Assembly: GCA_001275005.1 (NCBI GenBank)
Contig: JWZX01003052.1
Span: forward strand, 1-30,674
Reading direction: 5' to 3'
Origin: Chrysochromulina tobinii
Lineage: Eukaryota; Haptophyta; Prymnesiales; Chrysochromulinaceae
Length of the DNA stretch: 30,674 nt
This document shows, in pieces, positions 1 through 8,764 of this stretch (position 1 is its first letter; each line of letters opens with the position of its first letter). The notes below the pieces were generated by a model. It was not told the DNA's origin. It was given only the letters and a program-made list of their open reading frames with translations, and ran no database searches. Made by a program: the position numbers and the translations under genes.

Positions 1-2
1 AT

Positions 3-736
3 GTCATCAACTCCATCGAGCCGCTGCTCAACATGTACGGAGATGCGCTTGAAGGGCTCGATTTTCTCTTCGACGAGTACGAGCCCACGGTACGGCGCAA
101 CCTGATGTCTCGCAGGATAGAAAAGGATCTATGGGTGATCAGGCGTTGGGGCTGGTTGATGAGTACCACCGCGCAAGACCTCGCGGTGGATCCGTGGGAT
201 GTATTCACCGAAGAGCAGGAGAAGCCGATCCAGATGCTCTTACAGCAGTCCAACACCCTCATGACAGCCGCAAAAGCGTACCTCGAAAAAGCGGAATCGC
301 AGGAGAATTTCTACAGCCGGACCCAAGAGCAGTGTACCAACAACCTGCTCTTCAACCTGACCATATGCACGCTCATCATGGTGCCGCCACAGTTCTTCAC
401 GGGTCTCTACGGCATGAACTTCGACGTTCTTCCGGAGCTCCATAACGAAAACTCCTACTTTGCCCTATGGGGCTGGTGCGTGCTCTGACTCCCCACGCCG
501 CAATTCCCCCATCCATGCACTACCCCTTGCACCTGCCGAGCATCTTTCCTACCACTCGCCCGCATCTGATCCGCCTTCTTCATATTTGCATCCGACCTGC
601 CGTCTTCAACCTTGCATCATTCTGACCCGCCTCTTCATGTTTCCCCTGCTGCAGCTTTTGGATTTGGTGGCTCGGGTGGCTCATCTTCTTTCTTTGGACC
701 AAGCAATTCAAGCCCGTCCACACTGTGAAGTACTGA
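3..736 (+). CDS. CorA-like Mg2+ transporter, 3' part, two exons
   Basis: This is the C-terminal part of a CorA-type divalent-cation channel, which moves Mg2+ across a membrane as a pentamer. The reading frame is open to the left window edge, so the N-terminus is missing. A long helical stretch leads to a hydrophobic helix (LTICTLIMVPPQFFTGLYG) ending in the family's YGMN signature at about 411-422. The uninterrupted frame stops at 488, before a second membrane helix. A GT-AG intron at 476-654 (donor GTGCGT, acceptor CTGCTGCAG after a pyrimidine-rich run) restores it: the split codon becomes TGC, followed by a Trp/Phe/Leu-rich helix and a short basic tail ending VHTVKY. GMN plus two C-terminal helices is diagnostic of CorA. 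Ion specificity and membrane location cannot be read from this part. Confidence 0.85.
476..654 (+). other. Intron in the CorA-like gene
   Basis: 179 nt with donor GTGCGT and acceptor CTGCTGCAG after a pyrimidine-rich stretch. Removing it joins a TG/C split codon and supplies the missing second transmembrane helix. The donor lies ten nt before an in-frame stop, so retention would truncate the channel. Confidence 0.8.
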
Positions 737-1462
737 GTGTATTACGCAGCCGTCGACGAGAAGGCGTCCGGCATTGAGGAACCCGTTCGCCAGACGAACC
801 CGTGCGCCTGTGACGAACCGTGCGCCTGCAGCCGATCCTCGTCAGGGCCGCCTCACTGCGCCACTCGCACTCGATGCCGCGGGGCAATCGCCCGAGCGCT
901 CGTGCTACAAGGGGGGGCTCGATGCCGCGAGCCTCGACTACAATTGTACCTATGGACATGTGTGTCGCAGCATGGTTCTTGTTAGCTCGTCATGATGATG
1001 GCCGGTGTGGCCGCCGAGGCCAACCGAGCCCTGTATGTGCATGCCATGGTGCAAGCCTACAATCTACATGTGATCAGGGAAAACTCGTACCACATTATGT
1101 GGAGTGTGGTGTAACGATATACCGGAACGCGCGACCGCGCGGCGCGCGGGCGAGCACGTCGTGTGCGAGCCTCCAGCCGACGATAGTTCGCGACGTGAGA
1201 AAATATATAACGGACTGATTCTGATAACGGAAGTGTGTCGAGGACCGACGACGGGAACCTGAGACGGAAGAACGTGCGGTCTGACCGGGAACGACTAAAA
1301 TGCGGATAAATACTTTTTTTCCGGAAACACATCGTTTTAAATGCCTCCACGGCGCTCTCGCTCAATTTCCTCGACAGCATCGGGCCGCGCGTGCTGCAGC
1401 GGTCCTGCTGCTGCCGCTCGCCGCGCCATCGTTGGTGTGTCGCGCTCTCCTCTGGGCTCGGC
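737..1462. other. Intergenic, no gene recognised
   Basis: This stretch lies between the 3' ends of the CorA-like gene (+) and the plastid protein (-). The open frames here are short, Arg/Pro/Cys-rich and contain no family motif. A short direct repeat containing CGTGCGCCTG occurs near 800-830. The part from 1200 to 1340 is more AT-rich and probably holds the 3' UTR of the minus-strand gene. I see no RNA gene. Confidence 0.5.
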
Positions 1463-2353
1463 TCAGAAGAAGCTGGCCGCGCGTCCCTCCGCGGTCGTCT
1501 GGATTGGGTCAGAGAGGACGCCCCCAACGACGAGCGCGAGGGCGAGGCCGGCGATCAGCACGCCGACGAGGACCGTCTGCGACGTCTCCGATTTGCTGTC
1601 GATCTCGACGAGCTTTTGGCACACGGCCGAGCGCTCACCGTTGGTGTTGCAGTCGAGGATGCGATACACCCAGGTGCCTGGGCTGACCGCATCGTCGAGG
1701 AAGACGTACTCGCCGCCCGCGACGCCCTTGGTTTTGAGCGGCGAGAAACTCTTGTACGAGGCGATGTCCGCAAACTCGGGCTGCCCGCCCTTGCGCCGCT
1801 GCACGATAAAGCCGGCATTGCCCACCTCATCCTGTGTCGACCAGCGCAGCTCGACCTCCTCCTCGGAAAGCACCTTCGATTTGAGCCCGCCGCCTGCGCC
1901 GAGCTCCGCCGCCTGCGGATCGATGAGCATGGTGTCCGATTTTTTCGTCGTCGCCGAGCGTATCTTGCGCTCCGCGCGCTCCATCTTCGCCTTCGCGATC
2001 GCCTCGGCGTCAACTTTCATCCATGGCGCAAACTCGACGCCGCTCGCCGAACGCATGTTGTTGATGACCTTCTTGGCCCCCGCGCTCATCTCTGCCTGGA
2101 CCTGCTCCGACTGGTACTCCTCCTCGGTCATCGCCTGATCGAAGCCCATCGACTTCTCATACTCCGCAACCGACATGCCCGCCTCCTTGGCGAGCTCCTC
2201 CATGGTCGGGTAGTTGTCTTCCTCGACGACCTTCATGTGCGCGAACGCGCGTGAGGCGCTCGATGTGCGCAGTGCCGGCCGCGGCGCCACGGCCGCCGAG
2301 TGCGGGCCGTAGGCCAGCGCCGAGGACGAGACAAGCATTGCCAGCATCGCCAT
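1463..2353 (-). CDS. Plastid-targeted FN3-like membrane protein
   Basis: A 296-residue protein. The N-terminus looks like a bipartite plastid leader of a secondary-plastid alga: a short hydrophobic signal (MAMLAMLVSSSALA) followed by a Ser/Ala/Arg-rich, acid-poor transit region to about residue 40. Then come an acidic helical region (about 40-130), a beta-rich domain (about 165-250) with the WSTQDEVGNAGFIVQRR pattern typical of fibronectin type III folds in algal plastid proteins, and one C-terminal membrane helix (about 259-281) with a short tail. A plastid-membrane protein with the FN3 domain in the stroma or lumen is inferred. Conserved proteins of this layout exist in diatoms and haptophytes, as far as I recall, without a settled function. 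It is transcribed divergently from the SFI1 gene. Confidence 0.65.
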   Translation of the reverse strand: MAMLAMLVSSSALAYGPHSAAVAPRPALRTSSASRAFAHMKVVEEDNYPTMEELAKEAGMSVAEYEKSMGFDQAMTEEEYQSEQVQAEMSAGAKKVINNMRSASGVEFAPWMKVDAEAIAKAKMERAERKIRSATTKKSDTMLIDPQAAELGAGGGLKSKVLSEEEVELRWSTQDEVGNAGFIVQRRKGGQPEFADIASYKSFSPLKTKGVAGGEYVFLDDAVSPGTWVYRILDCNTNGERSAVCQKLVEIDSKSETSQTVLVGVLIAGLALALVVGGVLSDPIQTTAEGRAASFF

Positions 2354-2535
2354 AACCTCCGGGATCTCGTTAGGTAAATTTCCTGAAATTTCGCGACGAA
2401 ACAGATGACTTCGCAGAAACAGAAGGAGCCCCCTGCGGCCTTCAGATGGCGATGACGCAATTTATTAGGAAATTGTAACTTCTGTAACGGAACTGTTCGG
2501 TCCCGCTCGTGCCAACAATCGTGCCCGCGTCAACT
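2354..2535. promoter_or_regulatory. Short divergent intergenic region (probable shared promoter)
   Basis: 182 bp separate the ATGs of the plastid protein (-) and the SFI1 protein (+), so both promoters must lie here or inside the genes. It is more AT-rich than its surroundings, with AAATTT-containing palindromic patches near 2378-2400 and an AATTTATTAGGAAATT segment near 2459-2475. No motif is recognised with certainty. Confidence 0.35.
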
Positions 2536-5500
2536 ATGCCGTCCAAGCCTGAGACGCGGGCGAAGGGTCAAGGCTCGGACCTCTCGCTCTGCGCCACACT
2601 CCTCTCTCTGTTCGACTTCAACGCGCTCGGCGAGGTATCCAAGGCGGACTGGGAGCGCGGCACGACCACGCTGCTGCTTGGGGAGCTCGGGAAAGATGAT
2701 GTGCTGTGGACACGGCTGCTCGGGCTCTACGATCCGTCCGGCAAGGGCGCCATCCAGCTCGATCGCGTGCGCGACATCCTGCCGATCGACCCGCGCATCT
2801 CCGTGCTGCTGCAGCAGCTCGTTCACGCGGTGGCCGGCTGCCGCGAATTCATGGCCGCGGAGAAGAAGAAGCAGACGCAGCAGCAAGAGGTGAGAGCCAA
2901 CCGCGCGGTGATCGATATGCGCAAGCGGCTGATGCAGCCCGTCTTTTCTGGCTGGTGCGACGCCGTGCGTAAAGACCGCAAGGCGCGCATCCGCGCCGCG
3001 CGCTTCATGCGCTCACAGGCCATCGGGCGCGCGTGGCGATCGTGGCGCGGGCTGGCCGACGCATCGGCCGCCAAGCATGCGCGCATGGGCGCGCTGATGC
3101 GCCGCATGGTGCACCGCGGCGTAACGCGCGCGCTCATGCGCTGGGTCGCATGGTGGGAGGAGCGGCGGGGGCAGCAGGCCGCGCTGAGGCGCGCACTCTC
3201 GCCACTCAACCGCGCGTGGAACCAGTGGAAGGCTCTGTGGAAGGCTCTGTCCGAGCAGAGGGCTGCGTTGAGGGTCGTGCTGCGGCGCGGCCTTGGCGGC
3301 GGCGCCCTCTCGAGAGCCTTCAACACGTGGCTCGCGTACCTCGCAGGCCAGTCAGCGCAGCAGGCCAGCACACGCCGGATAGGCGCGCAGCTCGTCGGCG
3401 CGCCGATCGCGCGCGCCTTCAACACGTGGCGTGCGGAGCGCGCCGGCAAGCGCGAGATGGCTCGCGCCCTTCGCCATCTCCTCCAGCATGGCCTCGCCAA
3501 GGCATGGCGGCGCTGGCGAGGCTCGCTCAAGGACCGTGGTAAGATGCATGCATGCGCTCGTCGGCTGCTTCAGCGAGGCGTGCTCCGTGCTCTCAACCGT
3601 TGGCACGCCCTCGCACGCGAGCGCCGGCGGCTCCACGTGCTCGCCACGGCGCGGCGCGCCTTCTCTCCCCTTTGCAAGGCCTGGCGCGTGTGGCTTGAGC
3701 ACAGCGAGAGGCGCCGCCAGCTGCGAGCGTTGCTCGGTCGCGGGCGGAGCGGCGGCGGGCTGCTTCACAAGGCGTGGCGTCAGTGGGTCGCAGGTGTGCG
3801 CGTGTGTGCGTGCGTTTGTGTGTGCGTGCTCGCACGCAGCCCCTGGCCGCCGCCGCCGCTGTCTGTCTGCCACCGCTGCTTGCGGCCGCTGCTTGCCACC
3901 GCTGCTTGCGACCGCTGCTTGCGACTGCTTGCTGCCACCGCTGCGACGGCGCCTGCCAATGTTGCGACTGCGCCTGCCACCGTTGCGACTGCGCCTGCCA
4001 CCCCACGTGCGAACCGGTGCCGGCTCTCTGCGTCGCCCCTGCTCACCCCCCTCCCCCGGCGCTCCCCCCCTCCCCCCCGCCCTTTCCTCCCCACCCTTGT
4101 TTCGCGATCTGCAGCGGCCGGTGACGTAGCCCAATTGAAGCAGTTCCTCCAGCGCTCGGCGCATGCGTTCAAAGGAGGACAGCTCAGAGCTTGGCACAAG
4201 TGGCGCGAGGTGCTCGACGAGCTGCCTGAGGCCTTCGCATGCAAGTGCTCACCACGGCGCCCTCCCTTCCCCGCAGGTGCTCGAGGAGCTGCGAGAGGCT
4301 AGCGCGATCGCGTCCCGCATCGTGACGCGCGGCCCACAGAGGGCCTTCAGCCGGTGGCGCGGCTTCCTCGATGAGAAGGAGCGGCTGCGCAGCCTGACGA
4401 AACGGCTCCTGGCCAGCGGGCTCGCGCGCGCGTTGAATGCGTGGGTCGACTCTCTCGACAAGACCGGTAGGAGAAGGCTGGGGCGCTTTGCTCGTCGGAT
4501 GGTCCAACGTGCGCTCTCGAAGGCGTGGCTATGCTGGGTTGACCTTCTCGAAGAACGCTCAGGTGCGCTGCGCCATGAGCCATGCCCGGCGCAACGCCCA
4601 TTTCCGCCGCCGCGCCCACCTCGCCGAGCCGCCGCCGCCGCGCTGCTGCCGCCGCCGCTGCCGCCGCTGCCGCCGCTGCCGCCGCCCACTCCCCATCCTC
4701 ACCGCCGCCTCGCCTTCCACTGCGCCTGCTGTGCTCGCAGCGCTCATCGCAGCGCTATCCAAATTTGGGAGGCGAGTGCTCCAGCGAAGCGCGCTCGCGG
4801 CATTCAACACGTGGCTCGATTTGAAGGAGGCACGCAGGCGCGCGCTCAAGATAGCAGGCCGTGTCGGGCGCGGCTCACTGCTGCGCGCGTGGAATAGCTT
4901 GGCGGCGCTCGGCGAGGAGCGACGGCGGCTCCGCCGCTTCGGCGCGCGTCTCAGGTTGCGAGAGGCAGCGCGCGCGATGGTTGGGTGGGTCGACGCCGTG
5001 TCCGAGCAACGCGAGGCGGCACGCCGGCGCGACAAGCTCAGGCAGAAGGTGCTCCGCCGAATGCGCGGCGACCTGACGCAGGCGGTGAGTGCACGCACGC
5101 CGCCGAACCCCGCCCTTGACCCCGCCCTCCACCCCGCACGCTCGCCACTTTACAGCCCTCCATGAGCCTCACAATAAGCCCTCCATACAGCCCTCGACCC
5201 CGCACGCGCGCCACTCTACAGCCCTCCAAAAGCCTCGCCTACTTGGGTGATGCGCAGGTCTTCGACGCGTGGTCAGAGCTCGCAACAGCGGAGGCGGAGC
5301 GCAAGCGCGCGCTGCGCCATCGGGCCGCCCATCGGATGCGCAACCAGCTGCTTGTGCTCACGTTTGAAGCGTGGGCTTCCTTGTTGGGTGAAGCGGCTCG
5401 ACGGCAGCAGTTGATCCGACCTTTTGTCAACTTGCTCAAGAACCGCACCCTCACAATCGTGTTCCGTGCGTGGAAGGACAGCACGGCCGAGGCGAAGGCA

Positions 5501-7291
5501 TTGCGCAAGCGGTACGCGGCCAAGATCGTGCACACGCTCCTCGCCAAGACCTTTGGGGCGTGGGCCGCCCTGACGGCCCAGATGCGCGCGCTCGAGCGCG
5601 AGCGGAGGCGTATTGCCACCGAAGCGCTGCGCAAGTTGCAATTTGGGGCCGTGCTGCAGTGCTTCCGCGCATGGAGCGGGTACCTCGTGGCGGCGCGCGA
5701 GGCGCTCACGATGGCGGCAGCGCGCTGGCAGATTGCGGGCGCCGCTGCGGCTTTTGTGACGTGGAAGGAGATGGTCTCGGAAGGTTCGAGGCTCGTCGCG
5801 CTTGGGCGCAAGATGATCCTACGCGCACAGAACAGCCTGCTCGCGCGCTGCTGGCTCGCGTGGGCGGCTCTCGTGCGGCGCCGCAAGGAGGAGCGCGAGT
5901 ACTCGAACATGCGCGTGCTGGCAAAGCTCACCGGCAAGGCCGAGCTGCTCGTCAAGGCCCTCTTCTACGCGTGGCGCGACGAGGCGCGCGCGACAGCCCA
6001 GCGGCGCTTTGAGCTCACGACGAAGTTCATGGCGCGGTACAAGAACGCGGCGCTGGCGAAGACCTTCCTCGCATGGGTCGCTCTCACAGCTCACGAGGCG
6101 GCCATCCGCCGGGCGAAGATGACGCCCGCTGCGGCCTTCATCTCCGGCCAACGCGAGCTCATGCTTCGACTGTGCTTCGACGCCTTTGTGCGCGCCGTGC
6201 GTGCGGCCGCCGAGGGGAGGGAGGCCGAGTCGGCTCAGGCGCGCCAAGAGGCGCTGCGCGTAACGGCCGAGTCGTCCTCCAAGTTTGCGGAGTCGGCGCA
6301 GGCGCTGCTGCGAACGACGCAGAGCTTGAGCGAGGCGGTCGCGGAGCTGCGCCAGAGCGGCGCCAAACGCGAGCGCTTCGTTGAGGAGACGGTCGATGCA
6401 ACCGCCTCCCGGCTCGACACAATCGAGAAGCAGCTGCGTCGTACTGAGCAGCTTCTCGCGCCTCTGCCCGCTCAGGCAGTCGATCAGGCCGCGTACGCCC
6501 TGATGCGCGAGGAGGTAGGTCGACTGAGTTGCGCACTCGCGGCGACCCAGCGCCAGATGGCCGCGATGCAGAGCGCCAAGGCGGGCCGGCACGAGCTCGC
6601 CTTGATGGCGAATGGTTGGCACGCGATGCTCTTTGGCAGCGGCGGGGCAGCCAGGGTGCTCCGACACATGCAGACGACGCCCGCGACGACGCCCGTGCCC
6701 GTTGCGTTCGCGCCGCCCGAGCCGGCGTACGCGTTGCCCACGTACCAGCCCGTGCACCTGCCCGCCACCGCGCCGCTCGATGCGAGCGCGTTCGCCGCTG
6801 CCGAGACGGGGGACAAGCCCAGGCAAGCCCCGCTCGTCACGGCGGTGGATGGTCCGGGCGCGGTTGCGGCGATGAGCTCGGCGGCGGCGGCGGCCGAGGC
6901 TCGTTCCACTGAGGCCAGCAGCCTACGGCCGCATCCCCCCGAAAGCCCGCGGCCGCAGAGCGCATCCCGGCCCGGCACCACCGGCCGACCCACAGCTGCC
7001 GTTGCCGCCGCTCGCGCCGCGCAGCCCATCGAGTACGGCATGGTACGGGAGTCGCAGCCCGAGTACGGCATGGTACGCCAGGCGTCGCGGCCCGAGTCAG
7101 CGCGACCTCTCTCAAGGACGAGCGTTCGTGCGGCCAACGAACCGTTCGTCGAGGTGACCGACCTAGCGCAGCTCTTCAGCACGCAGGTGCCGGGGCGCTC
7201 TGCGGGCAGCGGGCGACCTTCGACGACGGTCAAGCGACCGACCAGCGCAGCCTCGGCGCAGCAGCGTGTCGGACGACTGCCGGGGGTCTGA
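2536..7291 (+). CDS. SFI1-like centrin-binding repeat protein, five exons
   Basis: A predicted 1334-residue protein from exons 2536-3793, 4115-4209, 4277-4562, 4753-5084 and 5258-7291; all splice phases agree. I place the start at ATG 2536, because the upstream in-frame GTG at 2509 is not a normal eukaryotic start. Residues about 20-85 hold two weak EF-hand-like loops. Then come about 27 repeats of the A-[WFL]-x-x-W type spaced mostly 29 to 33 residues apart, the hallmark of SFI1, a long helical scaffold that binds one centrin per repeat at centrosomes, basal bodies and half-bridges. A coiled coil (about nt 6200-6470) and a Pro/Ala-rich tail with two EYGMVR copies follow. The repeat spacing is preserved exactly across intron 1, which supports the gene model. 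It presumably acts at the flagellar basal body. The acceptor of exon 4 may instead be 4740. Confidence 0.88.
3226..3249 (+). repeat. 12-bp tandem duplication in the SFI1 exon
   Basis: TGGAAGGCTCTG occurs twice back to back. It encodes WKAL twice directly after an A-W-x-x-W core, adding four residues between repeats. A small slippage duplication. Confidence 0.85.
3794..4114 (+). other. SFI1 intron 1, stop-free and low complexity
   Basis: 321 nt, donor GTGTGC after GCAG, acceptor ATCTGCAG, phase 1. The 5' part is a GT/GC-rich run (GTGTGCGTGCG type). The middle contains minisatellite-like units around CCGCTGCTTGC and two 21-bp units with GTTGCGACTGCGCCTGCCA near 3959-4001. The 3' part is a long C-rich tract. 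The intron is a multiple of three and lacks stops in the gene frame, so an unspliced form would encode a 107-residue Cys/Pro/Ala/Thr-rich insert. Confidence 0.75.
4210..4276 (+). other. SFI1 intron 2, with duplicated junctions
   Basis: 67 nt, phase 0, donor GAG|GTGCTCGACG and acceptor CCCCGCAG|GTGCTCGAGG. The first 16 nt of the intron match the first 16 nt of the next exon with one difference. Splicing keeps the helical repeat continuous (KWREVLEELRE). Retention would shift the frame, since 67 is not a multiple of three. Confidence 0.7.
4563..4752 (+). other. SFI1 intron 3, CCG-rich, with alternative acceptor
   Basis: 190 nt, donor GTGCGC after GCTCAG, phase 1. The body is dominated by CCGCCG/CTGCCG runs at about 4605-4690. 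Acceptors at 4752 (CATCGCAG) and 4740 (GCTCGCAG) both keep the frame and differ by four residues. Repeat spacing would be 29 or 33 residues, and both values occur elsewhere in the protein. Confidence 0.65.
5085..5257 (+). other. SFI1 intron 4 with internal tandem repeat
   Basis: 173 nt, consensus donor GTGAGT and acceptor GATGCGCAG, phase 0. It contains a 41-bp segment twice (5131-5171 and 5197-5237, offset 66), recognisable by CCCCGCACG...CGCCACT.TACAGCCCTCC. The ATG at 5162 lies inside this intron and is not a start. Confidence 0.75.
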
Positions 7292-7370
7292 TGAGGGCGC
7301 GCGCCGTGGTAAGCACTTGCATGCAGCTTCGGCGCAGCTGCGCGCCGGACGACTGCCCGAGGTCTGACGA
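7248..7370 (+). repeat. Duplicated 3' end of the SFI1 gene (47 bp, two copies)
   Basis: Copy 1 (7248-7294) covers the last codons and stop. Copy 2 (7324-7370) lies just downstream in the presumed 3' UTR, offset 76 bp, with about eight mismatches, and also ends in GGTCTGA. Both contain GGACGACTGCC. A diverged duplication of the gene terminus. Confidence 0.75.
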
Positions 7371-7908
7371 TATGCATCTCGGTCTCCCGCACATACCTGA
7401 CAGTGTCACGTGACCGAGCACGGCTTGCAGAACGGCTGCGGCCAGGTACCTCCACAACCTGGAGAGGCGGCGGAGACCACACAGAATACGGAGGAGCGGC
7501 AGCCCACCGCACATTGCCATGTGCGAACACGTGATTGGTATGAGGCCCAGTTGAACCCCCAAATACGAAATAGGCATCAACGGTTTGAAATTACATCGCA
7601 TACCGTACCGGCCCAAACATCGAAATACGCATGCGCGAGGTCATACCGGCGCGGGATCGCCGCTCGCGGCGCATTGTCGCCGGCGGGGGGGCTTGCCGCG
7701 TTGCGGGGGGGCGCGAGCACGGGCGCGAGTATGCGGTAGGGCTTATATCTGGATTCGCACACTATCCCCACCACCTGATTTCAGTCTAAGTGCCCTGACT
7801 GACTGTTGATTTTGGTTCGGCCTATACATACGATAACGTAACGGTGGGCTAGCCGGGACGCCGACTCGCGAGCGGCGCACCCGCGGACCCTCGATAGCTT
7901 GACGAGCG
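7292..7908. other. Intergenic between convergent genes
   Basis: This stretch lies between the SFI1 3' end (+) and the Canopy-like 3' end (-). It begins with the diverged second copy of the SFI1 terminus (to 7370), then holds G-rich runs near 7683-7713 and a mixed AT-richer part near 7740-7840. No open frame here carries a recognisable motif and I see no RNA gene. Confidence 0.5.
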
Positions 7909-8607
7909 TCATACCTCGTCTTTCAGCTGATCGATCTCGTCTACAGTGCCATCTCCAAGATCCAAGTCACTCCCCTTCATCATGGTCATGCCGGGCATGG
8001 CGGGCATGCCCGCCAACAATTTCTCAAGCTCGTCATCCTTCGTGTTCATCCTGGGACTGAAAATCTCATTCTTGCGCACTTTGCCCTCAGGCCGGACCGG
8101 CTCCTTCCCCTTTTTGCACACGTTGGCCATCTTGGTGCAGACGCGCTGCGCCGTGGTACCAGCCGATTTCTTTTCTCGGAGCAGCTCGACGAGTTCATCG
8201 GCGTCCACCTTCTCCATCACCTGATCGCACGCCTTCGCAATAGTCCTGCACTCGCGCCTGCAGTTGCCTGGGCCGATGTGCGACAGCACAAGTTTCTGTC
8301 CCTGTTTGGACACGTCAAGCTCAGACATCCAGAGACCCTCGTCTCCACGGCCTTCCTTGCCATCCGCGTCCGCATCGCAGATCTTCTCAAGCATGTCCTC
8401 CACCGCGCTCTGAGTTGACATGGCGGCTGCACGCTTCACCGCCTCATGTACCATCTTCGTGCAGGTTTCGCATCGTATGTACTTGAGGTCTTCGGTAAGT
8501 GGCGCGGGCTTTGGCTTCTTAATCATTCCATATTCTCCCATCATTTGCGCACTGGCCAGAGCGACGGCCAACAGGAATGCGGAAGGCCGCATTACGGAAG
8601 GCCGCAT
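7909..8607 (-). CDS. Canopy/MSAP-like saposin-fold ER protein
   Basis: A predicted 232-residue protein if translation starts at ATG 8607 (227 from the second ATG at 8592; the frame is open further upstream to 8712, but that leader is not signal-like). MRPSAFLLAVALASAQ is a good signal peptide. The mature part begins with a CETC pair (YIRCETCTKMVHEAVKRA) and continues with CRRECRTIAKACDQVM and VCTKMANVC. This Cys pattern and helical character match saposin-like proteins of the Canopy/MIR-interacting type, ER-lumenal helpers in folding of secreted or membrane receptors. A Met-rich stretch (MPAMPGMTMM) and an acidic tail ending QLKDEV follow; the tail resembles but does not equal an HDEL/KDEL retrieval signal. 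Role in this alga is inferred. It is divergent from the methyltransferase-dioxygenase gene. Confidence 0.65.
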   Translation of the reverse strand: MRPSVMRPSAFLLAVALASAQMMGEYGMIKKPKPAPLTEDLKYIRCETCTKMVHEAVKRAAAMSTQSAVEDMLEKICDADADGKEGRGDEGLWMSELDVSKQGQKLVLSHIGPGNCRRECRTIAKACDQVMEKVDADELVELLREKKSAGTTAQRVCTKMANVCKKGKEPVRPEGKVRKNEIFSPRMNTKDDELEKLLAGMPAMPGMTMMKGSDLDLGDGTVDEIDQLKDEV

Positions 8608-8609
8608 TT
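8580..8609 (-). repeat. 15-bp tandem duplication at the start codon
   Basis: Two adjacent 15-bp units (8580-8594, 8595-8609), both containing GGAAGGCCGCATT on the plus strand, encode MRPSV and MRPSA. Each unit carries an ATG, so two equivalent start sites exist in frame. Confidence 0.85.
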
Positions 8610-8764
8610 CGGAGTGACGTGTCGTGCACCGTAATTCCATACTAGGCAATGAAAGAATCCCTCCAGTGTTTCGTCGCACGTCTACAAGAAATGCACAGCT
8701 GCTGCCTTGCAAGTCCCGGATCGTGTTTCGTCATTCATGCGACTCACATTCGTGAGAAAAAGCA
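8608..8764. promoter_or_regulatory. Short divergent intergenic region
   Basis: 157 bp separate the Canopy-like start (-) from the methyltransferase-dioxygenase start (+), so regulatory sequence is probably shared. No TATA-like element or clear motif is visible. Confidence 0.3.

Noticed and set aside
1341-2254. Long plus-strand open frames (265 and 287 residues)
   Set aside because: They are antisense to the plastid protein, are Arg/Ser/Leu-rich without motifs, and arise from GC-rich codons on the other strand.
3352-4197. 281-residue minus-strand frame
   Set aside because: Antisense to the SFI1 exon and its intron; composition is low-complexity Gly/Arg/Ala with no family pattern.
5162-5257. 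Separate gene starting at ATG 5162
   Set aside because: This ATG lies in intron 4 of the SFI1 gene between a consensus GTGAGT donor and a CAG acceptor; its first 32 residues are repeat-derived.
5819-6826. 335-residue minus-strand frame
   Set aside because: Antisense to the last SFI1 exon; its Leu/Arg pattern mirrors the repeats on the other strand.
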